From Pseudomonadota bacterium (GTDB lineage Bacteria > Bdellovibrionota > Bdellovibrionia > Bdellovibrionales > JAEYZS01): a DNA stretch of 7,971 nucleotides. How positions within the stretch are numbered: the stretch's first letter is position 1; every line of letters starts with the position of its first letter. Positions 1 to 5,861 of the stretch are shown in pieces. Below the pieces are notes generated by a model that did no database searches, was not told the origin of the DNA, and saw nothing but the letters and a program-made list of their open reading frames with translations. A program made the position numbers and the translations under genes. The stretch is from assembly GCA_023427925.1 (NCBI GenBank), contig JAEYZS010000299.1:1-7971 (forward strand). Direction: 5' to 3'.

Positions 1-1346
1 ACGTAGGGGTTAGAAGTATTTGTACAGCTTGTGATTGCAGCAATCACAACATCACCATTTCCAATATTGTAATCAGATCCTTCTACAGGGACTGCTGTCG
101 CTTCTTTTGATGCTTTTTCTTTAGGAACGTTAAATCCAAGTGTGAGCTGCTTTTCAAAATCGGAGTGAGCGAGCGAAAGAGAAACTCTATCTTGAGGTCT
201 CTTTGGACCTGCAAGAGACGGTTCTACTGCAGATAAATCAAGTGAAAGAGTCTCGTTAAATTGGATATTACTGCCGTCCCCATCTCTCCAGAAACCAGTT
301 TGTTTAGCATAAGCTTCAACAAGGTCGATTGTGCCTTGATCTCTTCCTGATAGTTTTAAGTATTTAATTGTTTCTTCATCAATAGGGAAAAAACCACAGG
401 TTGCACCGTATTCTGGAGCCATATTAGCAATTGTCGCTCTATCAGCCAGTGGAAGATTCTTAAGGCCCGGTCCGTAGAATTCTACAAATTTTCCAACCAC
501 GCCTTTTTTACGTAGCATGTTTGTTACCGTAAGAACGAGATCAGTAGCTGTCGTACCTTCTTTGAGCTGGCCTTCGATTTTAAATCCAACCACTTCTGGG
601 ATAAGCATACTGATCGCTTGTCCGAGCATTGCGGCTTCGGCTTCGATTCCACCGACACCCCAGCCCAAGACAGCAAGGCCGTTTACCATCGTTGTATGGC
701 TATCAGTACCAACAAGAGTATCAGGGTAAGCAAATTCGCCATCTGTTGTTTTTGTTGTCCAAACCGTTTTCGCTAAGTACTCAAGGTTAACTTGGTGACA
801 AATTCCAGTTCCTGGAGGAACTACTCTAAAGTTATTGAATGCTCCTTGCCCCCATTTTAAAAAAACATATCTTTCTTGGTTTCTTTCAAATTCGACTTTT
901 ACGTTTTCATCAAAAGATTTATTTGTACCGTAGTGATCAACCGTAACAGAGTGGTCAATGACAAGATCGACAGGAGTCAGTGGATTAATTTTTGTAACAT
1001 CACCACCGAGTTTTTTTACAGCGTCTCTCATTGCAGCTAGATCCACAACTGCCGGAACGCCTGTAAAGTCTTGCATTAATACGCGAGCAGGGAAGTAAGA
1101 AATTTCTCTTGTGAGGGATTTTTTATCTAAGCTCAATAGACTTTCTATGTCTTCACTCGTCACATTGAGGCCGTCTTCGTGTCTCAGAAGGTTCTCTAAT
1201 AGCACTTTAAGAGAGTTTGGTAATTTTTTAAGATTGGGATGATTGATTTTTTGAATATCAAAAATCGTGTATTCCTTTGCTCCGACCTTGAGTTTAGATT
1301 TGGTTTTAAAACTGTCTTTAGATTGAACTAGTAATTGACCTGACAT
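1..1346 (-). CDS. acnA: Aconitate hydratase A, N-terminal half (runs off the left edge)
   Basis: TCA-cycle enzyme that interconverts citrate and isocitrate through a [4Fe-4S] cluster in the cytoplasm. The window encodes the first 448 residues; family members are near 890-900, so about half is missing. Visible family signatures are [48 protein letters not shown] (D215, S216, H217) and, close to the edge, [11 protein letters not shown]441 in the last motif is the first cluster cysteine; the other two ligands lie beyond the window. I chose ATG at 1346 because AAGGA sits 9 bases upstream; an in-frame ATG at 1364 would add six residues but overlaps that ribosome site and has none of its own. The AcnA/IRP1 type is clear, rather than AcnB. 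It is 111 bases downstream of kynA on the same strand, with a candidate promoter of its own. No frameshift is seen. Confidence 0.97.
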   Translation of the reverse strand, partial: MSGQLLVQSKDSFKTKSKLKVGAKEYTIFDIQKINHPNLKKLPNSLKVLLENLLRHEDGLNVTSEDIESLLSLDKKSLTREISYFPARVLMQDFTGVPAVVDLAAMRDAVKKLGGDVTKINPLTPVDLVIDHSVTVDHYGTNKSFDENVKVEFERNQERYVFLKWGQGAFNNFRVVPPGTGICHQVNLEYLAKTVWTTKTTDGEFAYPDTLVGTDSHTTMVNGLAVLGWGVGGIEAEAAMLGQAISMLIPEVVGFKIEGQLKEGTTATDLVLTVTNMLRKKGVVGKFVEFYGPGLKNLPLADRATIANMAPEYGATCGFFPIDEETIKYLKLSGRDQGTIDLVEAYAKQTGFWRDGDGSNIQFNETLSLDLSAVEPSLAGPKRPQDRVSLSLAHSDFEKQLTLGFNVPKEKASKEATAVPVEGSDYNIGNGDVVIAAITSCTNTSNPY

Positions 1347-1381
1347 TGAAGTGGATCCTTTCATCGATAATGTAAAAGCAC

Positions 1382-1410
1382 ACATTATCATTTAGTGTTC
1401 AATCACTCAA
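1382..1410 (-). promoter_or_regulatory. Candidate sigma-70 promoter of acnA
   Basis: On the minus strand TTGAGT (1405-1410) is followed after 17 bases by TAATGT (1382-1387), with TG one base upstream of the -10 as in extended -10 promoters. Transcription would start about 30 bases ahead of the acnA ATG. The spacing is ideal but the hexamers are imperfect, and the flanks are AT-rich, so chance matches are possible. Confidence 0.4.
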
Positions 1411-1457
1411 TGAAAAGTCCTTTTTGGCCACAGTCGTTCCGAGCTGTGTCGTTAGGT

Positions 1458-2237
1458 TTAGAACGAAGATCTAATGCTCCAAAGATCAGGGAAAATGGGT
1501 TGGAAGAGCGTACGTCTTAGGTACTCTGCGCCCGGAGAACCGCCAGTTCCCATTTTAACGCCTATGGTTCGCTCCACCATCTTAACGTGGCGGTATCGCC
1601 ACTCCTGAAGACCTTCATCAAGGTCTACTAGTCTTTCGCACAGCTGCGAGAGCAAAGGATCATTTTTGTAAATATCTATAAGAATCTTTTGGACCTCGGC
1701 ATTTTCTTGAATTGGCGTTGTTACATCTCTATCTAAAAGAGATTGAGGAACTGCATGCTTTTTAATCTGCAAATGCTTTAAGAACGCATCATAAACTGTA
1801 GATCTTAAATACGCTTCCTTCAGGTCATTGTAATGCTCTGGATTCGATTTAAAGTGTTCCAACATCTTTTCGCGTTTGTGTCCTAATAAAAACTCAACCT
1901 TTCTGAACTGTAAAGATTGGAAACCGCTCGATGTCTCAAGGAGTCCTCGAAAGGACGCGAATTGAAGAGGCGTCATCGTTTCCAAAATGTCAATTTGGCT
2001 AACTAAAGTTTTTAGGATTGTAAGAATTCTTTTGAGATTAAAAAGACTCAAATAAGTTTCGCCTTCTCGGAGGTTTTTATCCAACGAACCCATTTCATGA
2101 AGGATTTGTTTAAACCAAAGCTCATAAACTTGGTGAATAATTATAAATAGCATTTCGTCGTGCTCGGTTTTGCTTTTAGGATCTTGCAACTTTAAAAGTT
2201 CGTCGACTTTTAAATACTGACTGTAGGTGAGTGCCAT
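1458..2237 (-). CDS. kynA: Tryptophan 2,3-dioxygenase
   Basis: Haem enzyme that opens the indole ring of L-tryptophan with O2 to give N-formylkynurenine, the first step of the kynurenine pathway. The 259-residue protein shows the whole family pattern: YxxYLxxDELLxLQ near the start, HDEMLFIIIHQVYELWF (26-42), SSGFQSLQFRKVEFLLG (103-119) and RYRHVKMVERTIG followed by GTGGSPG (214-236). By alignment from memory with the Xanthomonas enzyme, H217 is the axial haem ligand, H35 matches active-site H55, R97 matches the carboxylate-binding R117, and T231 matches T254. F93 replaces Y113 as in the human enzyme. It is shorter than Xanthomonas TDO (about 298) because both tails are trimmed, but no catalytic position is lost. 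GAAGG lies 7 bases before the ATG. No other kynurenine gene is in the window; gloB is 62 bases upstream and acnA 111 bases downstream. Confidence 0.96.
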   Translation of the reverse strand: MALTYSQYLKVDELLKLQDPKSKTEHDEMLFIIIHQVYELWFKQILHEMGSLDKNLREGETYLSLFNLKRILTILKTLVSQIDILETMTPLQFASFRGLLETSSGFQSLQFRKVEFLLGHKREKMLEHFKSNPEHYNDLKEAYLRSTVYDAFLKHLQIKKHAVPQSLLDRDVTTPIQENAEVQKILIDIYKNDPLLSQLCERLVDLDEGLQEWRYRHVKMVERTIGVKMGTGGSPGAEYLRRTLFQPIFPDLWSIRSSF

Positions 2238-2274
2238 GTATTAACCTTCACTTTTTTGATGTGTTAAGGACAAA

Positions 2275-2303
2275 TTTAAAGTCGTATTCGTTGCAAAAAT
2301 CAA
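2275..2303 (-). promoter_or_regulatory. Possible promoter of kynA
   Basis: On the minus strand TTGATT (2298-2303) and TTTAAA (2275-2280) are separated by 17 bases, placing a start about 30 bases before the kynA ATG. The -35 overlaps the gloB stop codon. If it is not real, kynA would be read from the gloB transcript across the 62-base gap. Confidence 0.3.
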
Positions 2304-3022
2304 TAACTATCTCTTAATTGTCTCAAGCGGCTAAAATCTTCGACGCTAGATGCCCTAAGAAAAGGGTTTATCTGAAGCTCGAGCTCTAGGCTTGTCGGCA
2401 CGGTTGGGATATTCTTTTTGCGACATTTAAGGACTCTTTCATAATGCTCTTTTAAGCTCCTGTTATTGCCATCAACACTTAATGCAAATTGCGCGTTTTT
2501 TTCAGCATATTCATGCCCGCAGAAAATTTGAGTTTCCTTTGGTAAGGATTTTATTTTTTGCAGGCTGTGGAACATCTCAGAATATGTTCCTTCGAAGAGC
2601 CGCCCACATCCCATCGAAAACAAGGTATCGCCGGTGAATAATATTTTATCTTTTTGTAGATAGTAAATAACATGTTGGTGAGTGTGTCCGGGTGTGTGAA
2701 GTGCTTTGATTTCGACATCGCGAATTTTAAAAATTTCATCTTGGTCGACCGTGATATCGATTCCAGGTATTCGAGCTTCATCGCTCTTTAATCCGTACAC
2801 CTTGCAATTGTATTTTTGCTTAAGCTCTAAAATTCCGCCAACGTGATCCCAATGGTGATGAGTGATAAGCAAGTGCTCTAGGCGAAGCTTTTTTTCCTGA
2901 ATAAATTTATCAATGGTCTGAAAGTCCGGAGCATCTACGACAACATGTGAAGATAATCCCTCACTTTTAATCTCAAAAGCATATGCATAGTTGTCTTTTA
3001 AACACGGAATAATTTGAACCAT
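2300..3022 (-). CDS. gloB: Glyoxalase II (hydroxyacylglutathione hydrolase)
   Basis: Metallo-beta-lactamase-fold thioesterase that hydrolyses S-D-lactoylglutathione to D-lactate and glutathione, the second step of methylglyoxal detoxification. All metal ligands are visible: H55, H57, D59 and H60 in THHHWDHVGG, H113 in TPGHTHQH, D132 in FTGDTLFSMGCGRLFEGT, and H170 in FCGHEYAEKNAQFA. The N-terminal DNYAYAF and the C-terminal PTSLELELQINPFLR segment (209-223) are hallmarks of true glyoxalase II and argue against a generic MBL hydrolase or persulfide dioxygenase. At 240 residues it is slightly shorter than the usual 250-260. The start is ATG at 3022; the only purine run before it (AGGG) is almost touching the ATG, so initiation may be weak. 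It is divergent from the protease gene and the first of three minus-strand genes. No glyoxalase I is present here. Confidence 0.95.
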   Translation of the reverse strand: MVQIIPCLKDNYAYAFEIKSEGLSSHVVVDAPDFQTIDKFIQEKKLRLEHLLITHHHWDHVGGILELKQKYNCKVYGLKSDEARIPGIDITVDQDEIFKIRDVEIKALHTPGHTHQHVIYYLQKDKILFTGDTLFSMGCGRLFEGTYSEMFHSLQKIKSLPKETQIFCGHEYAEKNAQFALSVDGNNRSLKEHYERVLKCRKKNIPTVPTSLELELQINPFLRASSVEDFSRLRQLRDSY

Positions 3023-3061
3023 ACCCTAGTCTAATAATTGGTCTAGCGAGGTAAGTCTAGA

Positions 3062-3090
3062 AATATTCCTGTGAGGAGCTTTAAACCCAA
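3062..3090 (-). promoter_or_regulatory. Weak candidate promoter of gloB
   Basis: On the minus strand TTGGGT (3085-3090) and AATATT (3062-3067) are 17 bases apart, which would start transcription near 3055, about 33 bases before the gloB ATG. Both hexamers deviate from consensus, so this is a suggestion only. Confidence 0.22.
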
Positions 3091-3107
3091 TTTAACAAAT
3101 AAATATT

Positions 3108-3113
3108 TATAAT
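3108..3113 (+). promoter_or_regulatory. -10 element of the protease gene
   Basis: A perfect TATAAT lies here without a recognisable -35 at 16-18 bases upstream. Transcription would begin near 3120, which is downstream of the ATG at 3112 that a longest-ORF caller would choose. This supports the TTG start at 3151 and gives a leader of about 30 bases. Confidence 0.45.
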
Positions 3114-3136
3114 GTTTATTGCAGACAAACTTTTCC

Positions 3137-3142
3137 AGGAGG
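3137..3142 (+). promoter_or_regulatory. Strong Shine-Dalgarno that sets the protease start
   Basis: AGGAGG, continuing as a G run to 3145, is placed 8 bases before TTG at 3151. Nothing comparable precedes the in-frame ATG at 3112, so this site decides the start codon. Confidence 0.75.
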
Positions 3143-3150
3143 GGGAAGCC

Positions 3151-3999
3151 TTGAAAAAATATATAGTACTAGTATTGCTAGCAGCAGTTACAGTCTCCGC
3201 AAATGAAAGAGTCATTTACGGTGACGACAATAGAAAGGAAATCCACGAGGCAGATGCCTTCTGGCAAAGAAAAGCAGATTCTACTGTAGCCCTGTTTAAT
3301 CAGCGCAACTTATCTGATAAAGGTGACGGTTCTTATACAGTTGGTGGGTCAAATTACGGAAGCTCCTACAATCTATGTGATGATGAGCCGTATAGGGAGC
3401 AACAAAGTGCTGCATTTTGTTCGGGTTCTTTGGTTGGACACAATTTGATCCTAACAGCGGGTCATTGCGTGAGATCACAGAGCGCATGTGAGGGTACAAA
3501 ATTCGTATTTGGATTTGGATATTCCTATGCAGGTAAAAATCTTTCAACAATTAAGGCATTAGATATTTATTCTTGCAAAAAACTTTTAGCAAGAAAGGAA
3601 AACTCTTCTGGTGCTGACTATGCAGTGATTGAACTTGATCGTTCAGTCCTAGGGCATGAAGCGCTTGAGGTGAACAGAGGTGCGCCTGTAATAAAAGGTG
3701 ATGAGTTGGTTGTGATTGGACATCCGGCAGGTATTCCTACAAAGGTTGCCGATGGAGCAAGCGTTCGTCAGGTTAAGTCAGAGCACTTCCAAGCCAATAA
3801 AGATACTTATGGTGGTAACTCTGGGTCTGCGGTATTTAATGCTAAGACAGGCTTGATTGAAGGGGTATTGGTACGAGGGGCTCAGGATTTCATCTATGCG
3901 AATGGTTGTAGAAAATCAAATGTCTGTCCTAATGAGGGTTGTTATGGTGAAGACGTTACTCGCGTAGACCAAGCTGTACCTTTTATTCCTAAGTTCTAA
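3151..3999 (+). CDS. Secreted trypsin-like serine protease (S1/V8-like fold)
   Basis: Predicted exported endopeptidase of 282 residues counted from TTG at 3151. The first 17 residues form a signal peptide: KK, a hydrophobic core (YIVLVLLAAVTV), then VSA before Asn-Glu, a good signal peptidase I site. The catalytic triad is visible: H105 in LTAGHCV, D156 in GADYAVIELD, S224 in YGGNSGSAVF, where GNSGS resembles the V8/glutamyl endopeptidase branch. Eight cysteines in the mature part (76, 90, 106, 113, 142, 253, 259, 264) would allow four disulfides, three of them sitting in a short C-terminal stretch. No lipobox, PDZ domain or membrane anchor follows. Substrate is unknown; a periplasmic or extracellular role is inferred. 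A longer reading from ATG at 3112 would put 13 charged residues ahead of the signal peptide and lacks a ribosome site. The gene is monocistronic, with its own -10 and terminator, and divergent from gloB. Confidence 0.88.
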   Translation: MKKYIVLVLLAAVTVSANERVIYGDDNRKEIHEADAFWQRKADSTVALFNQRNLSDKGDGSYTVGGSNYGSSYNLCDDEPYREQQSAAFCSGSLVGHNLILTAGHCVRSQSACEGTKFVFGFGYSYAGKNLSTIKALDIYSCKKLLARKENSSGADYAVIELDRSVLGHEALEVNRGAPVIKGDELVVIGHPAGIPTKVADGASVRQVKSEHFQANKDTYGGNSGSAVFNAKTGLIEGVLVRGAQDFIYANGCRKSNVCPNEGCYGEDVTRVDQAVPFIPKF

Positions 4000-4026
4000 G
4001 ATAATTAAAAACAATTCGGGTAATAG

Positions 4027-4060
4027 AAAGCTCAAAGATTTTCTTTGAGCTTTTTTATTT
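4027..4060 (+). terminator. Intrinsic terminator after the protease gene
   Basis: A 12-base-pair perfect stem (AAAGCTCAAAGA at 4027-4038 with its complement at 4042-4053) encloses a 3-base loop, and the descending arm runs into six T (4051-4056). It lies 28 bases past the protease stop and ends just before the phosphatase promoter. Confidence 0.9.
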
Positions 4061-4087
4061 GAACAACAATCTGGTTTGTAACATAAT
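4059..4087 (+). promoter_or_regulatory. Promoter of the tyrosine phosphatase gene, probably leaderless
   Basis: TTGAAC (4059-4064) and CATAAT (4082-4087) are separated by exactly 17 bases. A start 7 bases after the -10 falls on the A of the ATG at 4094, and no Shine-Dalgarno is present between them, so the mRNA is probably leaderless. Confidence 0.55.
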
Positions 4088-4093
4088 CTTTCT

Positions 4094-4588
4094 ATGATCA
4101 AAGTTCTATTTGTTTGCACAGGAAATATTTGTCGCTCACCAACAGCAGAAGGTATTTTCCGCCAATTGGTTGAGTCAGAGGGGCTTTCTGAAAAATTCCA
4201 TATCGATTCAGCGGGCCTTCTCAATTATCATGAAGGTGAGGGGGCAGATCATCGCACCTGTCATCACGCAAACTTGCGCGGCTTTGATCTATCCCAAATC
4301 ATTTCCCGTCCCATCGAAAGAGAAGATTTTAAAAGCTTTGATTACTTGATTGCAATGGATGACAGCCATTTAAAAGCGATGTTTGAGCTTTGTCCAGACG
4401 ACGAAAAAGAAAACCGAGTCATTAGGTTAATGTTAGATTATTCCAAAAACAACTCATGGAAAGGAAAAGGAGTACCTGATCCTTACTTTACTGGTGAAGA
4501 CGGGTTTGAACTTGTTTTGGACATGCTCGAAGAATCCTGCAAAGAGCTTTTAAATTATATTAAAGCTACTCACAAAATAAATGAATAG
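4094..4588 (+). CDS. Low-molecular-weight protein tyrosine phosphatase
   Basis: Cytoplasmic phosphatase that removes phosphate from protein tyrosines by a cysteinyl-phosphate intermediate. The P-loop VCTGNICRSPTAEG lies at residues 7-20, with nucleophile C8, phosphate-binding R14 and S15; C13 is the second cysteine that often protects the nucleophile from oxidation. The general acid is D129 in VPDPYF. Ile at position 12, where the arginine phosphatase YwlE/McsB-partner type has Thr, favours tyrosine over phosphoarginine as substrate. At 164 residues it is the usual family length. No exopolysaccharide export gene or tyrosine kinase (Wzc-type partner) is nearby, so its target cannot be told. 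It is a single-gene unit placed between the protease terminator and the convergent BFD-like gene, whose stop codon is 21 bases away. Confidence 0.93.
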   Translation: MIKVLFVCTGNICRSPTAEGIFRQLVESEGLSEKFHIDSAGLLNYHEGEGADHRTCHHANLRGFDLSQIISRPIEREDFKSFDYLIAMDDSHLKAMFELCPDDEKENRVIRLMLDYSKNNSWKGKGVPDPYFTGEDGFELVLDMLEESCKELLNYIKATHKINE

Positions 4589-4609
4589 TTAGCAAGCGAA
4601 CGAGTTAAA

Positions 4610-4840
4610 CTATTTCTTCTTAGAAATGAGCTTTTCAGGAAATTTCCCGGTTTTTTGAAATGTCTCAAGCATCTGATGAAGTTTCACGCGGCAAGATCCG
4701 CCGCAGGCTCCAATTCCGGCGCAAGTTGTATCAAAGATTTTATTGAGACTGTCAGCGCCATTACGTATGGCGTCCTCGATCACTTTCTTTTCGATGTTGT
4801 TACAAAAGCACACGATTTCTTTTTTAGGCTTTTGTCCCAC
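4610..4840 (-). CDS. BFD-like [2Fe-2S] protein
   Basis: Small protein of 76 residues with the BFD-type [2Fe-2S] fold (bacterioferritin-associated ferredoxin and the domain found in NirB/NifU-like proteins). The likely ligands are C11 and C13 in VCFCNNI, and C46 and C50 in GACGGSC; C40 is an extra cysteine in TTCAGIG. Classical Bfd has CxxC at the second pair, here it is CxxxC, so which of C40, C46 and C50 bind the cluster is uncertain. The Lys-rich tail is typical of small redox proteins. The start is GTG at 4840, inside the last codons of nrnA (17-base overlap), with AAGG 8 bases upstream, so translation is probably coupled. No bacterioferritin gene is visible; an electron-transfer or iron-release role is inferred from the family. 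Last gene of the mgtE operon, no clear terminator follows. Confidence 0.82.
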   Translation of the reverse strand: MGQKPKKEIVCFCNNIEKKVIEDAIRNGADSLNKIFDTTCAGIGACGGSCRVKLHQMLETFQKTGKFPEKLISKKK

Positions 4841-5849
4841 GACCGGAACCTTTTTCGCTGATGCTTTTAAGTTGTTGTGATAAGTACTGAATTGATTTTA
4901 TCTTGATATCTTCGAGATCTCCATGGGCATAAGAGCCAGCAGCGTACAAATGACCGCCACCTCCAAATTCTTCGGCGATTTTTAAAACTTGGATTTTGCC
5001 TTTACTTCTAAAGCTCAACTTAAATTCGTTGGGTTTGATTTCTCGTACAACAAGTGCTGCCTCAATGGTATCGATATTCATAATGGTATCGATAATGTCT
5101 TTTGTGTGATCTTTGTTGAGTCCGAGTCCCTCTAAATCTTTTTCGTAAAACTTTAGAAACGCGACTTGATCATCGGAGTGAAACTCCACACTATTTAAAG
5201 ATCTCGCATTAAATAAAAGTTTATTTTTAGTAAAATCACCAAAGAGAGCTCTGTGGACACGCTCAGGATGGATATCGTGCTTAAGAAGCTCAGCTGCCAT
5301 CAGATGGCTTGATGGAGAGTTTCTAATGAATTTAAAAAGCTGAGTATCAAATACGAGCGACGTGTAGAGCGCTTCTGCGATATCTTTATCTAGAGGAACA
5401 CGTAAGAGCTTAATAAGTTCAAATGCAATCTCTCCTGTGCTTGCAGCCTTTGTATCTATAACGGACAAGTCGGAAGGTTTTGGACCATTCATTAAAACCG
5501 GATGATGATCGATGAATGCAATATGGCTGCAATTGACTTCTAATTTTACAAACAAGGTGTCAAGCAAGCGTTTATCATTTGTATCGAGAATGAGTGCTAC
5601 ATCCGTTTTTTCAACTTTATCGTGCGGGCCTTGATAAACTTGAATCAAGTTTTCTGGAATAAGAAAATCGTATTTTTGTGCAGAAGCGTCCACGTTGAGT
5701 ATGCGAACATTTTTCCCCATTTTTTTAAGCGCATAATAGAGTGCAATTTGAGCACCGAGGCCATCGCCATCCGGTTCTCTATGGGTAGACAAAAGTATAG
5801 ACTGAGAAGACTCAATAATCTTTGAGATCTGTTGCAAGTTTCCAAACAT
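4824..5849 (-). CDS. nrnA: NrnA-type DHH phosphoesterase (oligoribonuclease / pAp phosphatase)
   Basis: Metal-dependent cytoplasmic enzyme expected to degrade short RNA oligomers (nanoRNA) and to dephosphorylate 3'-phosphoadenosine 5'-phosphate. The 341-residue length and two-domain order fit NrnA. DHH domain: H23, D27 and D29 in THREPDGDGLG, D89 in LILDTND, D114-H115-H116 in FIDHHP, D168 in SLVFDTQLF, all candidate Mn2+ ligands. DHHA1 domain: RSKGKIQVLKIAEEFGGGGH (281-300) followed by YAAGS, the substrate-binding loop. It lacks the extra PAS/GGDEF regions of c-di-AMP hydrolases and the length of RecJ. ATG at 5849 lies 12 bases after the mgtE stop without a Shine-Dalgarno, so translation probably depends on coupling to mgtE. 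The downstream BFD-like gene overlaps its 3' end. Confidence 0.9.
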   Translation of the reverse strand: MFGNLQQISKIIESSQSILLSTHREPDGDGLGAQIALYYALKKMGKNVRILNVDASAQKYDFLIPENLIQVYQGPHDKVEKTDVALILDTNDKRLLDTLFVKLEVNCSHIAFIDHHPVLMNGPKPSDLSVIDTKAASTGEIAFELIKLLRVPLDKDIAEALYTSLVFDTQLFKFIRNSPSSHLMAAELLKHDIHPERVHRALFGDFTKNKLLFNARSLNSVEFHSDDQVAFLKFYEKDLEGLGLNKDHTKDIIDTIMNIDTIEAALVVREIKPNEFKLSFRSKGKIQVLKIAEEFGGGGHLYAAGSYAHGDLEDIKIKSIQYLSQQLKSISEKGSGRGTKA

Positions 5850-5861
5850 TTACAAATTGTA

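Noticed and set aside
517..729. Plus-strand open frame opposite acnA
   Set aside because: Antisense to strongly conserved aconitase codons (including GTDSHTTM); its translation is low complexity and has no recognisable motif.
1417..1455. Possible terminator between kynA and acnA (CACAG...CTGTG on the minus strand)
   Set aside because: Only five base pairs around a ten-base loop, followed by CCAAAAAGG and not a T run; too weak to call.
2300..3022. gloB acting as the missing kynurenine formamidase next to kynA
   Set aside because: The protein carries the full glyoxalase II signature, including the C-terminal NPFLR region; KynB has a different fold and HxGTHxD-type motif.
3916..4224. Minus-strand open frame across the protease end, terminator and phosphatase start
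   Set aside because: It runs through a clear terminator and promoter and overlaps conserved codons of two genes; no ribosome site or domain.
4094..4588. ArsC-type arsenate reductase or protein arginine phosphatase
   Set aside because: Ile12 in the P-loop and the DPYF acid motif fit a tyrosine phosphatase; the distal redox cysteines of thioredoxin-linked ArsC are not in place.
4612..4627. Inverted repeat ATTTCT-TCTT-AGAAAT between the convergent phosphatase and BFD-like genes
   Set aside because: Six AT-rich pairs inside the 3' end of the BFD-like gene and no T tract after it on either strand; likely chance.
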